Source: Dyadobacter crusticola DSM 16708 | GTDB taxonomy: Bacteria > Bacteroidota > Bacteroidia > Cytophagales > Spirosomataceae | DNA: 64,000 bases | NCBI RefSeq assembly: GCF_000701505.1 | Contig: NZ_JNJB01000016.1 | Coordinates: forward strand, 1-64,000 | Direction of reading: 5' to 3' | In this document: piece after piece, positions 33,944-43,248 of the stretch | Numbering within the stretch: position 1 is the first letter of the stretch | How the letters are laid out: every line of letters begins with the position of its first letter | The notes under the pieces: generated by a model | Databases searched by the model: none | Told to the model about the DNA's origin: nothing | Seen by the model: only the letters and a program-made list of their open reading frames with translations | Made by a program: the position numbers and the translations under genes

Positions 33944-34453
33944 ATGAGGCGAATCGGCTTGCTGTCTGACACACACGGTTATCTGGACGAGAGAATATTT
34001 GACCATTTCTCCACCTGTGATGAAGTGTGGCATGCGGGTGACATTGGTTCGATAGATATCATCAGCAGGCTTGAAGCATTTAAGCCTACCAGGATCGTTT
34101 TTGGGAATATAGACAGCAGCGAAGTGAGGTTGCGCACTGCCGAGAATCTGCATTTTGAGCTGGAAGGATTCCGCGTCTGGATTACGCACATTGGCGGGGC
34201 GCCTCCGAGGTACAATCCGGTGGTTATGCCTGAGTTGAAAAGCAGTACGCCGGATATTTTTGTGTGCGGGCATTCACATATACTGCGGGTGATCCGGGAT
34301 GAGAAGCTGAATAATATGCTTTATTTCAATCCGGGTGCAGCGGGACGGGAAGGTTTTCACAAGTTCCGCACCATACTCCGCTTCAATATGCATGAAGGTT
34401 TGATCAGTCAAATGGAAGCGATTGAACTTGGTAAGCGCGGCGCAATGGTTTAA
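33944..34453 (+). CDS. YfcE/MJ0936-family metallophosphoesterase
   Basis: The 169-aa protein has all binuclear-metal motifs: SDTHG (Asp9, His11), HAGDIGS, GNID, ITHIGG and GHSH. Family members are small cytosolic phosphodiesterases; the natural substrate is unknown. It is transcribed alone and converges with the M28 peptidase gene, leaving only three bases between stops. The upstream 218 bases are AT-rich with no clear promoter, although CATCTTTG at about 33907 is one mismatch from the -7 consensus. Confidence 0.9.
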   Translation: MRRIGLLSDTHGYLDERIFDHFSTCDEVWHAGDIGSIDIISRLEAFKPTRIVFGNIDSSEVRLRTAENLHFELEGFRVWITHIGGAPPRYNPVVMPELKSSTPDIFVCGHSHILRVIRDEKLNNMLYFNPGAAGREGFHKFRTILRFNMHEGLISQMEAIELGKRGAMV

Positions 34454-34456
34454 TAA

Positions 34457-35677
34457 TCAGAACGTAACCTTTACTTTCTTGACTTCATTCCCACGCAAGA
34501 ACTCGGCTTCCACCACTTGTCCTTTTTCGTGCTTGCCGAGGATTTCCATATAATCATAGATCGTCCCGATCTCTTCCCCGCCTAACTTGGTGATGATATC
34601 ACCCACGAGGATACCTGCTTTTTCAGCGGGCCGGGCTTTGGAAACACCATCTATTTTCAGACCTTTTCCCGTGTAGCTGTAATCGGGCATTACACCCAGC
34701 GTAACTTTAAAATTACTCGTCGTAGCACCTGAGTGCGGATTCCCTGCGGTGAGAAACTCCGGCTCAGGTTCTTTGTCGAGGTTCATTAGCAAATCGGCGA
34801 TCAGGTTCAGTATTCTTACTTCTCCCTCGTAATTGATCTTATCGGCATCATCGGAAATCTTGTGATAATCGCCGTGGCCGCCGGTAAAGAATTGGACGAC
34901 AGGTATGTTTTTGAGGTAAAATGAAGTGTGGTCCGACGCGCCGACACCCGAAGAGTCAACTGTATATTTCAGATTCTGCTTCTTTGCCAGCGGCGGGATC
35001 AGCTTGCCCCAAACCGGACTGGTACCCCAGCCAGAGATGATAATGCCTCTTTCGTCCGTCAACCGACCAATCATATCCATATTGATCATACCCGAAACGG
35101 TGGTTAACGGCACAGTCGGTTTCTCAGTAAAATGCTTCGAACCGATCAGTCCGAGCTCTTCGCCGGAGAATGTGATGAAAAGATAATTGTGCTTCTCGGT
35201 AACATTGTTTTCGGCCAGATACTTCGCCAGCTCCATTACGCCGGTTGTCCCTGATGCATTATCATCGGCACCATTGTGAATTTGATTTTTGCTGTCAGGA
35301 GAAAGTGAGCTGCCCTGGAAGCCTTTTCCCAGGTGATCATAATGCGCGCCGATCACGATCGTTTTCGCGGCTCCATTGTCGAGCAATGCAACCACGTTCC
35401 TGCCTGTCATTGCATGCGCCTTTCCGTCTATTGCAAAAGTTACCTCAAAGGGCTGGAAATAGCCGCTGGTCCCCGCCGGTTTCAGGCCGAGCGTTTTGAA
35501 ATAATCTGCAATGTAATTGGCGGCTCTCACCTCACCCAGGCTCGCAGTACCCCGGCCTTCCAGATCGTCGGAAGCGAGGAAGGTGATGTGTTTGCGAATG
35601 GAAGCTGATTGAAAATTTTGTGAGAATGCAGCATCTGACGCAATGAACGCCAGTAAAAACAGCAGGATAGTCTTCAT
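34457..35677 (-). CDS. Secreted M28-family zinc peptidase with PDZ domain
   Basis: A signal peptide (MKTILLFLLAFIASDAAFSQ) precedes an M28 domain with the two-zinc ligands in GAHYDHLG, NGADDNASGT, SGEELGLIG, NMDMIG and GASDHTSF (about residues 115-265). A C-terminal PDZ domain (KIDGVSKARPAEKAGILVGD, about 335-400) may regulate or dock substrates. The predicted activity is aminopeptidase in the periplasm or outside the cell. It is the last gene of a run with a MerR regulator (26 bases upstream) and an SRPBCC gene. Confidence 0.9.
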   Translation of the reverse strand: MKTILLFLLAFIASDAAFSQNFQSASIRKHITFLASDDLEGRGTASLGEVRAANYIADYFKTLGLKPAGTSGYFQPFEVTFAIDGKAHAMTGRNVVALLDNGAAKTIVIGAHYDHLGKGFQGSSLSPDSKNQIHNGADDNASGTTGVMELAKYLAENNVTEKHNYLFITFSGEELGLIGSKHFTEKPTVPLTTVSGMINMDMIGRLTDERGIIISGWGTSPVWGKLIPPLAKKQNLKYTVDSSGVGASDHTSFYLKNIPVVQFFTGGHGDYHKISDDADKINYEGEVRILNLIADLLMNLDKEPEPEFLTAGNPHSGATTSNFKVTLGVMPDYSYTGKGLKIDGVSKARPAEKAGILVGDIITKLGGEEIGTIYDYMEILGKHEKGQVVEAEFLRGNEVKKVKVTF

Positions 35678-35703
35678 TCAGGCGAGGATTAAATGGGCGG
35701 GTA

Positions 35704-36015
35704 TCATAAGTTTTCTTTCAGCTCAACAAGAAATTTGCGCACACGCGTCAGGCGCTGAATCATCAGTTCAGACTCTTCCTTACGGCGTAATTGCTCGCGG
35801 GTACCTTTGATGGTACGCCCCTGCTTATCGCGCTGATGCATGATCTTCTTGATAATTTCTATATCCCGCTCCGTATAACGCCGCCTGTTGCGGGCATCCC
35901 TCTTCGGATCGAGCTGTGGAAACTTCTTTTCCCAAAAACGCAGTGTCGAGGCTTCAATCCCGAGGTTTTCGGCTACTTCGTTGATATCGTAATAAAGTTT
36001 TGCTCTGGGCTCCAT
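35704..36015 (-). CDS. MerR-family transcriptional regulator
   Basis: From ATG 36015 (an in-frame ATG 24 bases upstream is possible) the 103-aa protein has a MerR winged helix: YYDINEVAENLGIEASTLRF, WEKKFPQLDPKRDARNRRRY and TERDIEIIKKIMHQRDKQGR. It ends after a short helix, with no effector-binding domain and no metal-binding cysteines. This small type is conserved in Bacteroidota. It may control the adjacent peptidase gene, but that is only position-based. Confidence 0.88.
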   Translation of the reverse strand: MEPRAKLYYDINEVAENLGIEASTLRFWEKKFPQLDPKRDARNRRRYTERDIEIIKKIMHQRDKQGRTIKGTREQLRRKEESELMIQRLTRVRKFLVELKENL

Positions 36016-36057
36016 GATGTGCTGACACGTGTAGTACAAATATAATTGTCACACCTG

Positions 36058-36486
36058 TTAAACCCTGTTTTCAGCCAAACTTTTGATTTTCTCCAAAGCA
36101 GAGCCGGCAAATTCTTCCGAGGTCACGTAGTAACTCTCCCCATCTTCCAGCACACCAAAGTCGCCGATTTCCAAGGTAAGCCGGGTACCCCCACTCTCTT
36201 CGGTGAGCAGATAGGTATAAGCAATGTCGTAATCAGACGCAGGAAGTTCCCATTTGAAGGCGTACAGATGGAGCACGAGTTTTTCCAGCGGGTCGCAGGT
36301 GGTGACGCTCGAACGTGAAAACCCGGTCCACTCGATTGTCCGGCCGAGTTCCAGGTAGTAATCTCCAAAATCCTGCGGCAGATCGTCCCATTGACGAATA
36401 TACTTCGGGGCAATCAATACTTCCCAGACTTTGGCGACAGGCGCATCAATCTGAATCTGCTTCTTCGTAATCAGTGACTTGGTCAT
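36058..36486 (-). CDS. SRPBCC/AHSA1-type ligand-binding protein
   Basis: This 142-aa protein has the START-like pattern of the AHSA1 group: an opening strand (KKQIQIDAPVAKVWEVLIAP), KYIRQWDDLPQDF, a central sheet (TIEWTGFSRSSVTTCDPLEK, RLTLEIGDFGVL) and a long C-terminal helix (EFAGSALEKIKSLAENRV). Such proteins bind hydrophobic ligands or act as chaperone cofactors. It heads a three-gene minus-strand run with merR and the M28 peptidase. Confidence 0.82.
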   Translation of the reverse strand: MTKSLITKKQIQIDAPVAKVWEVLIAPKYIRQWDDLPQDFGDYYLELGRTIEWTGFSRSSVTTCDPLEKLVLHLYAFKWELPASDYDIAYTYLLTEESGGTRLTLEIGDFGVLEDGESYYVTSEEFAGSALEKIKSLAENRV

Positions 36487-36655
36487 GTATATTGGATTTA
36501 ACGCCAGATACCATATCGTTGTCTAAAATTATGCCGATTAGTAATCTGCAATAAAATTTCACAGCTGTTCGCTTTGTATGATGATAAATTACTTCATTTT
36601 TGGGTAGAAATAGGAGCCACAATTTGTCGTAGCAATACGTAATTACCAAGATGCC

Positions 36656-37813
36656 ATGTTTGAAGAGCCTGGACAGACCCGCAACAAGCCAGCAGCAAAA
36701 ATCGACAGCATACAGATGCTGAGGGCGATAGCGGCTTTGATCGTGACGGTGTACCATTCCAGGGATGTAGTAGGAAAAGACGATCCGTTTAAGCAGGAGA
36801 TCAGTTTCTTCTTTGAGTCCGGTCCGGCCGGTGTGCCCTTGTTTTTCGTGATCAGCGGGTTCATTATGGTATATATTACCCGCAAAACACCTTCAACAAT
36901 CCGCGAGATTTACCAGTTTATGGTTAAAAGGTTTATCAGGATCTGGCCCACTTATGCCATTATAACTGCCTGGTTTTACCTCATTCACCAAGGCTTTCAG
37001 ATGAACCCTGTTTATATAAAAGCCTTGATCAAAAGCTTACTGTTTATCCCGCTCACTCACACCGACGCGCCATTCTACGGCTACGCAAGCCTTTCTGTTG
37101 GATGGAGCCTCAACTACGAGATTTACTTTTACTTTCTTATTGCATTTTCGCTGCTTTTCGCGCGCCACCGCTGGCTTGTGTTCTTTGGTCTGATTGCTGT
37201 TACATTGGTGGGAATACCTTTTTTCGCAGGTTACTTCACATGGAAGCCGGATCAGTCAGCTGATTATGGGGTCGGGTACTTCAATATGATCACCAATCCC
37301 ATAATCTGGAATTTCGTGCTGGGTGTCGTGATCGGACTTATTTACATTCATCCTCCGGCCAACGCATTTTTATCAGGTATTTTCTCAAAAAGGGGGGTTA
37401 CTTCCGCCGTGGTGTTGCTTGTGATCTGGCAGTACTTATCCGGCTTCTTTGGAGGTTTCGGGCCACTTCAATGGGGATTTGGCGCAGCGGCTCTGTTTCT
37501 GGCGGTTATATTTCACGAAGCCGGAGCGAAAACCAATTATCCGGCCTGGCTAATCAGAACAGGTGATATGTCGTTTTCCATTTACCTGATGCACATGCCG
37601 GTGCTCGTGTCAATCCCGATCATCTTTAACAAGTTAGGATTTCCTGTATTCGGCTCAGGTACCGCAATGCTTTTTTTAGCTATTTCAACAACACTTATTC
37701 TTTCGCAGCTCTCTTACTATTTTCTGGAAGTGAAACTTTCCAACTACATCAGGGCTCTTTTTCCGATGATGCAGGCTGGCAAACCCAAGCAGAGAACAAC
37801 CGCAAATGTCTGA
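36656..37813 (+). CDS. Acyltransferase family 3 membrane protein (OafA/YrhL-like)
   Basis: The 385-aa protein has about ten membrane helices and the family's opening pattern MLRAIAALIVTVYHSRD (catalytic His in VYHSR) followed by GPAGVPLFFVISGFIMVYIT. These enzymes O-acetylate or otherwise acylate cell-surface glycans. No glycan locus is adjacent. Its stop codon directly abuts the stop of the opposing esterase gene with no spacer. Confidence 0.88.
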   Translation: MFEEPGQTRNKPAAKIDSIQMLRAIAALIVTVYHSRDVVGKDDPFKQEISFFFESGPAGVPLFFVISGFIMVYITRKTPSTIREIYQFMVKRFIRIWPTYAIITAWFYLIHQGFQMNPVYIKALIKSLLFIPLTHTDAPFYGYASLSVGWSLNYEIYFYFLIAFSLLFARHRWLVFFGLIAVTLVGIPFFAGYFTWKPDQSADYGVGYFNMITNPIIWNFVLGVVIGLIYIHPPANAFLSGIFSKRGVTSAVVLLVIWQYLSGFFGGFGPLQWGFGAAALFLAVIFHEAGAKTNYPAWLIRTGDMSFSIYLMHMPVLVSIPIIFNKLGFPVFGSGTAMLFLAISTTLILSQLSYYFLEVKLSNYIRALFPMMQAGKPKQRTTANV

Positions 37814-38950
37814 TCACTTGATCAGCACATCTTCCACTGTTTTGAAATTCTCATTAACGATCAGGCGGCGGTTATTTGCCCAAAGCCGCTTTACGAACTG
37901 CGCGTAACGACTGGTAATATACTCTTCCGTGTAGCTGAGATGGTGGCCTTTCTCGGGCTGATAGTTGAGCTCAAAAGGTACCTTGAATTTACGCAGCTGT
38001 TCCGAAGCCGGCTTTGCGCCTTCCAAAGGCAGGTAAAAGGGACACGAAAGAAAGGTTCCCCGTTGGTAAGGCAAAACATTATCGCCGGTCCGCTGAAAAA
38101 ACACGGTCGGCTTTGCATTCCGCGCGGTGATAAAACCGGATTTGAAGATACCATATCCCATCGTCGAAAGCAGTGCCCGTACCTTGAACGGAGCGCCTTG
38201 CGGATCAGGATCCAGCCTGCCCAGCGTGGCGGTAATACCTGGTAGCAATGCTTCAAAATCAGCCTCTTTCATGTAAACCAATGCGGTGATCGTGATTGCG
38301 CCTGCGCTGCTTCCTGCGAGTACCATTTGCCCGGGATCAATACCCAGTTCGTCCGCTTTTCCCGCAAAATAATGCAGCGCAGCATAGGTATCCTGCACCG
38401 CGCGGTATACCGCCTGCACAACTTCCCGGTTATTGGCGCCGCAAGCATTCTGCTCACTTCCGCCATTGAAACCAAGCCTGTAATTAATAGAAGCCGCAGC
38501 ATACCCTTTCCGGGCGAGCATCCTCGCCTTTCCCATTTCATTGTCGAGTGACCCGAACAAGAATGCGCCTTCGTGGACCATTAGTACAAATGGCCGGTGC
38601 TTCATGGTATCACTCGCTGGCGCAACAAATTTGTAATCGAGGGTGACAGGCCGGCCTATAAAATCATTTGCTTTATAAAATGTCCCGTTTTTTTGTTCCA
38701 GCCCGGCTTCATCGAATGTATAAACAGCGCCGAAACGCTTCGAGAATGCCAGTAAGCTGTCGGAATTTTTTGCTCGGATCGTGTCAAGTTCGGTGGAATC
38801 CGGGCGGGTGATCGTAGTGTCAGTGTCGGTAGTGTCGCTGCCTCCCGGCTCAGGCTCGGGAAATGGGCGTACAATGGACGGGTGACCGCAATTGGTACAC
38901 AGCCGGATCAGAATTAACAAAGCACACAAAACGTAAAATTTTCTAAACAT
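37814..38950 (-). CDS. Alpha/beta-hydrolase lipoprotein, carboxylesterase-like
   Basis: The 378-aa product has a lipoprotein-like N-terminus (ALLILIRLCTNC), a Pro/Asp/Thr-rich tether and an esterase domain. HEGAFLFGS is the HGG-type oxyanion hole, LAGSSAGAITI the nucleophile elbow with Ser, and KGHHLSYTEEY contributes the His. It should hydrolyse an ester at the cell surface. It is convergent with the acyltransferase, so the pair may modify and de-modify the same kind of acyl group, although that is only suggestive. Confidence 0.82.
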   Translation of the reverse strand: MFRKFYVLCALLILIRLCTNCGHPSIVRPFPEPEPGGSDTTDTDTTITRPDSTELDTIRAKNSDSLLAFSKRFGAVYTFDEAGLEQKNGTFYKANDFIGRPVTLDYKFVAPASDTMKHRPFVLMVHEGAFLFGSLDNEMGKARMLARKGYAAASINYRLGFNGGSEQNACGANNREVVQAVYRAVQDTYAALHYFAGKADELGIDPGQMVLAGSSAGAITITALVYMKEADFEALLPGITATLGRLDPDPQGAPFKVRALLSTMGYGIFKSGFITARNAKPTVFFQRTGDNVLPYQRGTFLSCPFYLPLEGAKPASEQLRKFKVPFELNYQPEKGHHLSYTEEYITSRYAQFVKRLWANNRRLIVNENFKTVEDVLIK

Positions 38951-39002
38951 GCGCTCCGCCCGTTGTTTTTAGAATTTTCAGATCAGATCGAAAAATAAAA
39001 TA

Positions 39003-39016
39003 CCACCCGAAGGTGG
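39003..39016 (-). terminator. Short hairpin, minus-strand terminator
   Basis: CCACC and GGTGG enclose CGAA. On the minus strand the hairpin is followed by TATTTTATTTTTC. It lies 37 bases after the stop of the 36-aa ORF. Confidence 0.55.
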
Positions 39017-39052
39017 CAAAAATACCCTTTGCTTCGTCTCAAAGGCAACTTC

Positions 39053-39163
39053 TTACACGTTTTTTTCTTCCAAAAGCCGGTTATCTATTTCACTGGCCAG
39101 TGAACCGGCGAAAACGAAAAGTACTACTCCACATATAATTCCGATTGCGAGGATCTTTTTCAT
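39053..39163 (-). CDS. Small membrane protein, 36 aa
   Basis: The minus-strand ATG at 39163 opens MKKILAIGIICGVVLFVF followed by AGSLASEIDNRLLEEKNV and TAA. It has one hydrophobic helix and a charged tail. A hairpin with a T-rich tail follows. It is short but has a coherent start, helix and terminator. It could also be a cleaved signal-peptide micro-protein. No family is recognised. Confidence 0.5.
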   Translation of the reverse strand: MKKILAIGIICGVVLFVFAGSLASEIDNRLLEEKNV

Positions 39164-39338
39164 ATTGATAGGTTTGATTTAAGTAAATAAACGGCCTTAA
39201 AGCCTGCTCCTTTATTCACAAAAACAGTACCAGCCGTTTTGACGGGTTGCTTCAACTAACCCAAATATTAGTTGACAAGGCAACCGCTGGTATGATTTTA
39301 GTTCTCTGCTTACACAAACACGCTAACTGACTGAAATC

Positions 39339-39560
39339 ATGGACGCAATCATATTTTTAAAAGCAATCGGAAATCTGCTCTTTACTGCGATACTCTTCCT
39401 GGCAGTAATGGTGACGTTCGCATTTTCGATGCTATCATACATTCTGCGCGGCTTTGGACCTGCATTAAGTAGTTTAAGGTCGATGATGCTGACCAGAGTA
39501 GATAATCGTTCCGGCTTTTTCCAGCTAGGAAAGAAGATTTTGCCTCAAAAGAAATTCTAA
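39339..39560 (+). CDS. Small membrane protein, 73 aa
   Basis: The product has one long hydrophobic segment (LLFTAILFLAVMVTFAFSML) and a basic C-terminal tail (LTRVDNRSGFFQLGKKILPQ). It has a sensible ATG and a 168-base upstream spacer. Its last 36 bases overlap the end of the opposing receiver gene. No family is recognised. Confidence 0.5.
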   Translation: MDAIIFLKAIGNLLFTAILFLAVMVTFAFSMLSYILRGFGPALSSLRSMMLTRVDNRSGFFQLGKKILPQKKF

Positions 39561-39992
39561 TTGCCCATTTACATCGAGCAACTTCTCGATTAATTCCCTG
39601 TTTTCTTCCCGCAGGTGAAAAATCTCGTAGGCATTTTTGATAATAATCCGCAACTGTTGCTCGTCCCAGGGTTTGTTGAGGTAATAATAAATGTGCCCTT
39701 TGTTAACGGCATCAATCACTGCTGTAATGTCTGTGTAGCCAGTTAACAAGATCCGCACAGGATCTGAGTAATCTTTCAATACTTCAATCAGAAAATCCAC
39801 TCCCGTCATTTCCGGCATCCGCTGATCGGTAATAATAACGTGTACTACATTGTGTTTCAATAACTCCAGTCCTTCCCTGCCGGACGTAGCAATCAGGATA
39901 TTGAAATCTCTTCTAAAGGCAGCTTTAAATGAATTGAGGTTATTAATCTCATCATCCACGTACAGCACACTTATTTTCCCTTTGGTTTCCAT
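39525..39992 (-). CDS. Stand-alone response-regulator receiver protein
   Basis: The 155-aa protein is a CheY-like receiver: VLYVDDE acidic pocket, phospho-Asp in ITDQRMPEMTGVDF (near residue 55), Thr in LLTGYTD and Lys in YLNKPWDEQQ. A C-terminal helix (about 125-155, REENRELIEKLLDVNGQLEF) looks like a coiled coil and there is no DNA-binding or HD-GYP domain. The receiver closely resembles that of the hybrid protein at 45.4 kb (ADQRMPIMTGVQF, DKPWD). It is transcribed away from the 40-47 kb locus and may share its phosphorelay. Confidence 0.88.
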   Translation of the reverse strand: METKGKISVLYVDDEINNLNSFKAAFRRDFNILIATSGREGLELLKHNVVHVIITDQRMPEMTGVDFLIEVLKDYSDPVRILLTGYTDITAVIDAVNKGHIYYYLNKPWDEQQLRIIIKNAYEIFHLREENRELIEKLLDVNGQLEFLLRQNLLS

Positions 39993-40270
39993 TACTTAAA
40001 AAAATAGACTACGAGGTGGTATCATAAATGGGTCGAATATCGAATCAACTTTTCTGACAATGTAAAGATAATTCTATATTGCGAAAAGTGGTGACCAGGC
40101 AGTAAGAGTTGGTGACCGCTCGATCACAACATCGGATTTATTGGGTAATCTTTCCACTGTTTTGATCCAAATATTTTGAGCCTCAATGATCCAATGATAG
40201 TTTTACAAAAATAAATTCAGCAATTTGTAGGTGTTTAGGCAATAAACGCAGCCCTTCCAACTTACCCGAC

Positions 40271-42553
40271 ATGCATTCTGAGTCTACAACAAACACAATC
40301 CATAAACCGCTATTTATCCCAAATGAGCAATATGCAGATGAACAAAGTTACGGTTCATTTAGAAACGAGTACAGGAATTCGGTTGTACTCGATCTGTATG
40401 CATCTCAGGCGAAGGAACTTATAAAAATACAAAATCCCAGATCCCGACTGACCAGTGAACAGCTCGACAACAAGTACGGAGAACTCACTGCCGGCAAAAA
40501 TCCGGATTTTGAAGGCTGCTGGCTTTACTACCCCTGGTCAAACCGCCTCTTACACATTGTCAGTGAAGCCGACTTCATTGCGCTTCGCACCACTCGCAAC
40601 CAGCATAAGATCACTGCTCAGGAACAAGCTTCCCTATCCCAACGTAAAATCGGCATAATCGGGCTATCCGTCGGCCACGCAGTGGCCTTAACGCTCGCTA
40701 CCGAGCGCCTGTTCGGAAAACTTAAACTCGCTGATTTTGATACACTTGAACTCAGCAACCTGAACAGGATCAGGACGGGTATCCACAACATCGGTTTAAA
40801 CAAAAGCATTATTACCGCACGAGAAATAGCCGAAATTGATCCATTTCTCGATGTAGAATGCCAAACCGAAGGAATTACCTCTGAAAATCTTCACGATTTT
40901 TTAACAAAAGATGGAAATCTTGATTTGCTGATCGATGAATGCGACGATCTTGAAGTAAAAATCAAGTGCCGGCAGGCAGCCAGACTACTACAAATTCCGG
41001 TTGTCATGGAAACAAGCGACCGCGGAATGCTCGATGTGGAGCGATTCGACCTCGAACCAGGCCGGGAGATACTACATGGAATGCTAAGCGGTATCCCGCC
41101 TGAAAGACTTGAAAACATCCCGCCCGCTGACCGGCTCGGACTAGTAATGCGGATTATTGACGTAAAAAATGCCTCGCGCCGCGGGCGCGCGTCCTTGCTG
41201 GAAGTGGGACAGTCGATTAGTACCTGGCCTCAGCTCGCAAGCGCGGTAACGCTGGGAGGAGGTGTGGTGACGGATGTAACGAGACGAATTTTACTTGGTC
41301 AGTTTACCGGGTCAGGCAGGTTCTACGTAGATCTTGAACAGATTATAGCCAATCAGGCGGCGTTGCCGGCTGAGTCCGTTTATACTAATCCGAACACAAA
41401 ATATAACCTGGCGCATGCGCTGGAAACCGCAGCCGCATTGCCGCAAATGCAACCAGCAGTAAAGCCTGGGCGCGATGAAATCAGGCAGATTGTGGAAGCG
41501 GGTACGCAGGCGCCCTCGTGGGGAAATGACCAGCCCTGGAAATGGCTTTACCGCAACGGCAGGCTGCATTTGTTCCACGATCCGCACCGGTCACATGCAT
41601 TTATTAACTACAAAAATACCGCTGCCCACTTTGCACTTGGCGCAGCATTCACGAATATCAGGCTGAAAAGCTATGCTTTGGGCTACGACATTTCTCCATT
41701 GTTCTTTCCGGCTTCGGAAAAGCCTGACCTGATTGCTGTTATTGATTTTACCGCGCGAAATGGTTTATCAGAAAGTAATGCAATTAACTCTGTGCTTGCA
41801 GAGATGATCCCGGAGCGGTCGACCAGTCGGGGCGCGGGTTTGCCTTTCGAAATGAGCGTAAACGACGTTAATTATCTGCTCGAAGCAGGAACGGGAGTAG
41901 CCAATGTTAACATTGACTTTATCCAAAATTCAACTCATATTAGCGAACTTGCAGCTATTGCAGGTGCATGCGAGCTGATCAGTATCCTTCATGATGAGGG
42001 TTACAGAGACATTTTTAAACGAAATATCAGCGCTGGCTCAACAGAAAATCCATCTGATTCCGGACATGATTTATCGCAGCTTGCAGTAGACCCTGCGCAC
42101 GCAGCCGCGCTTGCAATGCTACGCGACAGGAAAATCGCCGACATTTTACAAAACATCGATGGCGGGAGTATGCTAGCCGAGCGCATTGCAGCCGCCGTAA
42201 GTGCTTCGTCAGGTATCGCGGTCATTTCAATGCCCGAGACCGGCCACCCACATTTCTATTCGGGTATGATCGCACAGGAAATGTGGCTTCGCGCAATGCA
42301 GCTGGGATTGTCGGCGCAGCCGCTTTTTACGCCGGTATCCCTGTTTAGTCGACTTCGCTCGGGTGAAGGATTGAATGAAAAGGAAATTGTAAAACTCAAT
42401 GTTTTGAAATCAAGGTTTGAGCTTGCAGCGCGCGTACCTGCGGGCTACAACCCCGTGGCTCTTTTAAGAATTCATAAATCTTCAACGATAGCTACTAAAT
42501 CAAAACGCCTGCCATTAGATGAAGTATTGTTTATAGTTAATGACGAAATTTGA
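40271..42553 (+). CDS. Rv1355c-family protein: E1-like (ThiF) domain fused to nitroreductase
   Basis: The 760-aa protein joins an E1-like Rossmann domain (about residues 120-330: IGIIGLSVGHAVALTLATER as nucleotide loop, LADFDTLELSNLNRIRTG as the Asp/Arg ATP site, IDECDDLEVK) to a nitroreductase-like FMN domain (about 395-700: IVEAGTQAPSWGNDQPWKW, then a typical helical core). This architecture is the Rv1355c (MoeY-annotated) family, of unknown reaction. Adenylation plus a flavin redox step suggests a biosynthetic modification enzyme. Its TGA overlaps the next ATG by one base, so it is coupled to a GNAT-like gene. It appears to head the operon that continues into the sensor kinases. Confidence 0.85.
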   Translation: MHSESTTNTIHKPLFIPNEQYADEQSYGSFRNEYRNSVVLDLYASQAKELIKIQNPRSRLTSEQLDNKYGELTAGKNPDFEGCWLYYPWSNRLLHIVSEADFIALRTTRNQHKITAQEQASLSQRKIGIIGLSVGHAVALTLATERLFGKLKLADFDTLELSNLNRIRTGIHNIGLNKSIITAREIAEIDPFLDVECQTEGITSENLHDFLTKDGNLDLLIDECDDLEVKIKCRQAARLLQIPVVMETSDRGMLDVERFDLEPGREILHGMLSGIPPERLENIPPADRLGLVMRIIDVKNASRRGRASLLEVGQSISTWPQLASAVTLGGGVVTDVTRRILLGQFTGSGRFYVDLEQIIANQAALPAESVYTNPNTKYNLAHALETAAALPQMQPAVKPGRDEIRQIVEAGTQAPSWGNDQPWKWLYRNGRLHLFHDPHRSHAFINYKNTAAHFALGAAFTNIRLKSYALGYDISPLFFPASEKPDLIAVIDFTARNGLSESNAINSVLAEMIPERSTSRGAGLPFEMSVNDVNYLLEAGTGVANVNIDFIQNSTHISELAAIAGACELISILHDEGYRDIFKRNISAGSTENPSDSGHDLSQLAVDPAHAAALAMLRDRKIADILQNIDGGSMLAERIAAAVSASSGIAVISMPETGHPHFYSGMIAQEMWLRAMQLGLSAQPLFTPVSLFSRLRSGEGLNEKEIVKLNVLKSRFELAARVPAGYNPVALLRIHKSSTIATKSKRLPLDEVLFIVNDEI

Positions 42554-43245
42554 TGGTCGCTAAAATCAGAGCATTCAGGTCCACTACCGACGTGGAAACT
42601 TGCCTCAGGTACATTGACGAACACCGTAAAGTGCTTGAAGCCTACGGTGTAAAACAGGTAACTTCGGCAAACCACGACTGGCTGAATGATGAGAATACGT
42701 ATGTGATTATCGTTGAATCCGAAGATGGCGGGAAGATTTACGGAGGCGCAAGGATCCAGGTTCGGCAGGAAACGCGCAAACTACCGATGGAAGATGCCAT
42801 CGCCAAAAAAGACGACCGCATTTACGGGTACGTTGACGGCCTGAAACACGAGAAAATCGCCGAGTTCTGCGGTGCATTCAACAGCAAAGAAGTTGCAGGT
42901 TTCGGTATTGGGAGTATTTTTATGGGCCGGGTGGGGATCGCTGTTACCACAGAGATCGGGATCAAAAAACTGCTTGCATTATGTTCGCCGCCGACGCTGC
43001 GCCAGTGCCTGCGGCTGGGCTTCGAGGTGATCAGGACGCTGGGCAACAATGGAACTTTCTATTACCCCAAGGAAGGACTGATCGCGACGGCAATCGTGGT
43101 CACAGACCTTGACCAGCTGCCTTTGGCGCATGAAGAAGAACTGAAACATATCAGGCGGCTGAGAAATGATCCTGTTCAATTTGCCGTTGAGCAGGGTCCC
43201 AAAGGTGAAATAGCTTTACATTACGATTTGGACATGAAGTTTTGA
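42553..43245 (+). CDS. GNAT-like acyltransferase-fold protein
   Basis: The 230-aa protein looks like a GNAT/autoinducer-synthase-fold enzyme: ETCLRYIDEHRKVLEAYGV at the start, YVIIVESEDGGKIYGGARIQ as central strands, FNSKEVAGFGIGSIFMGRVG in the acyl-carrier/CoA-binding region, and GIKKLLALCSPPTLRQCLRL. I am moderately sure of the fold and unsure of the substrate; an N-acyl amino-acid synthase or acetyltransferase is possible. It is stop-start coupled with the Rv1355c-family gene and followed after 3 bases by the sensor kinase, so a joint role in making or processing the sensed compound is plausible. Confidence 0.65.
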   Translation: MVAKIRAFRSTTDVETCLRYIDEHRKVLEAYGVKQVTSANHDWLNDENTYVIIVESEDGGKIYGGARIQVRQETRKLPMEDAIAKKDDRIYGYVDGLKHEKIAEFCGAFNSKEVAGFGIGSIFMGRVGIAVTTEIGIKKLLALCSPPTLRQCLRLGFEVIRTLGNNGTFYYPKEGLIATAIVVTDLDQLPLAHEEELKHIRRLRNDPVQFAVEQGPKGEIALHYDLDMKF

Positions 43246-43248
43246 GGT

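Noticed and set aside
39270..39300. TTGACA and TATGAT as a sigma-70 promoter of the E. coli type
   Set aside because: The spacing is only about 13 bases, and Bacteroidota use TTTG/TAnnTTTG elements.
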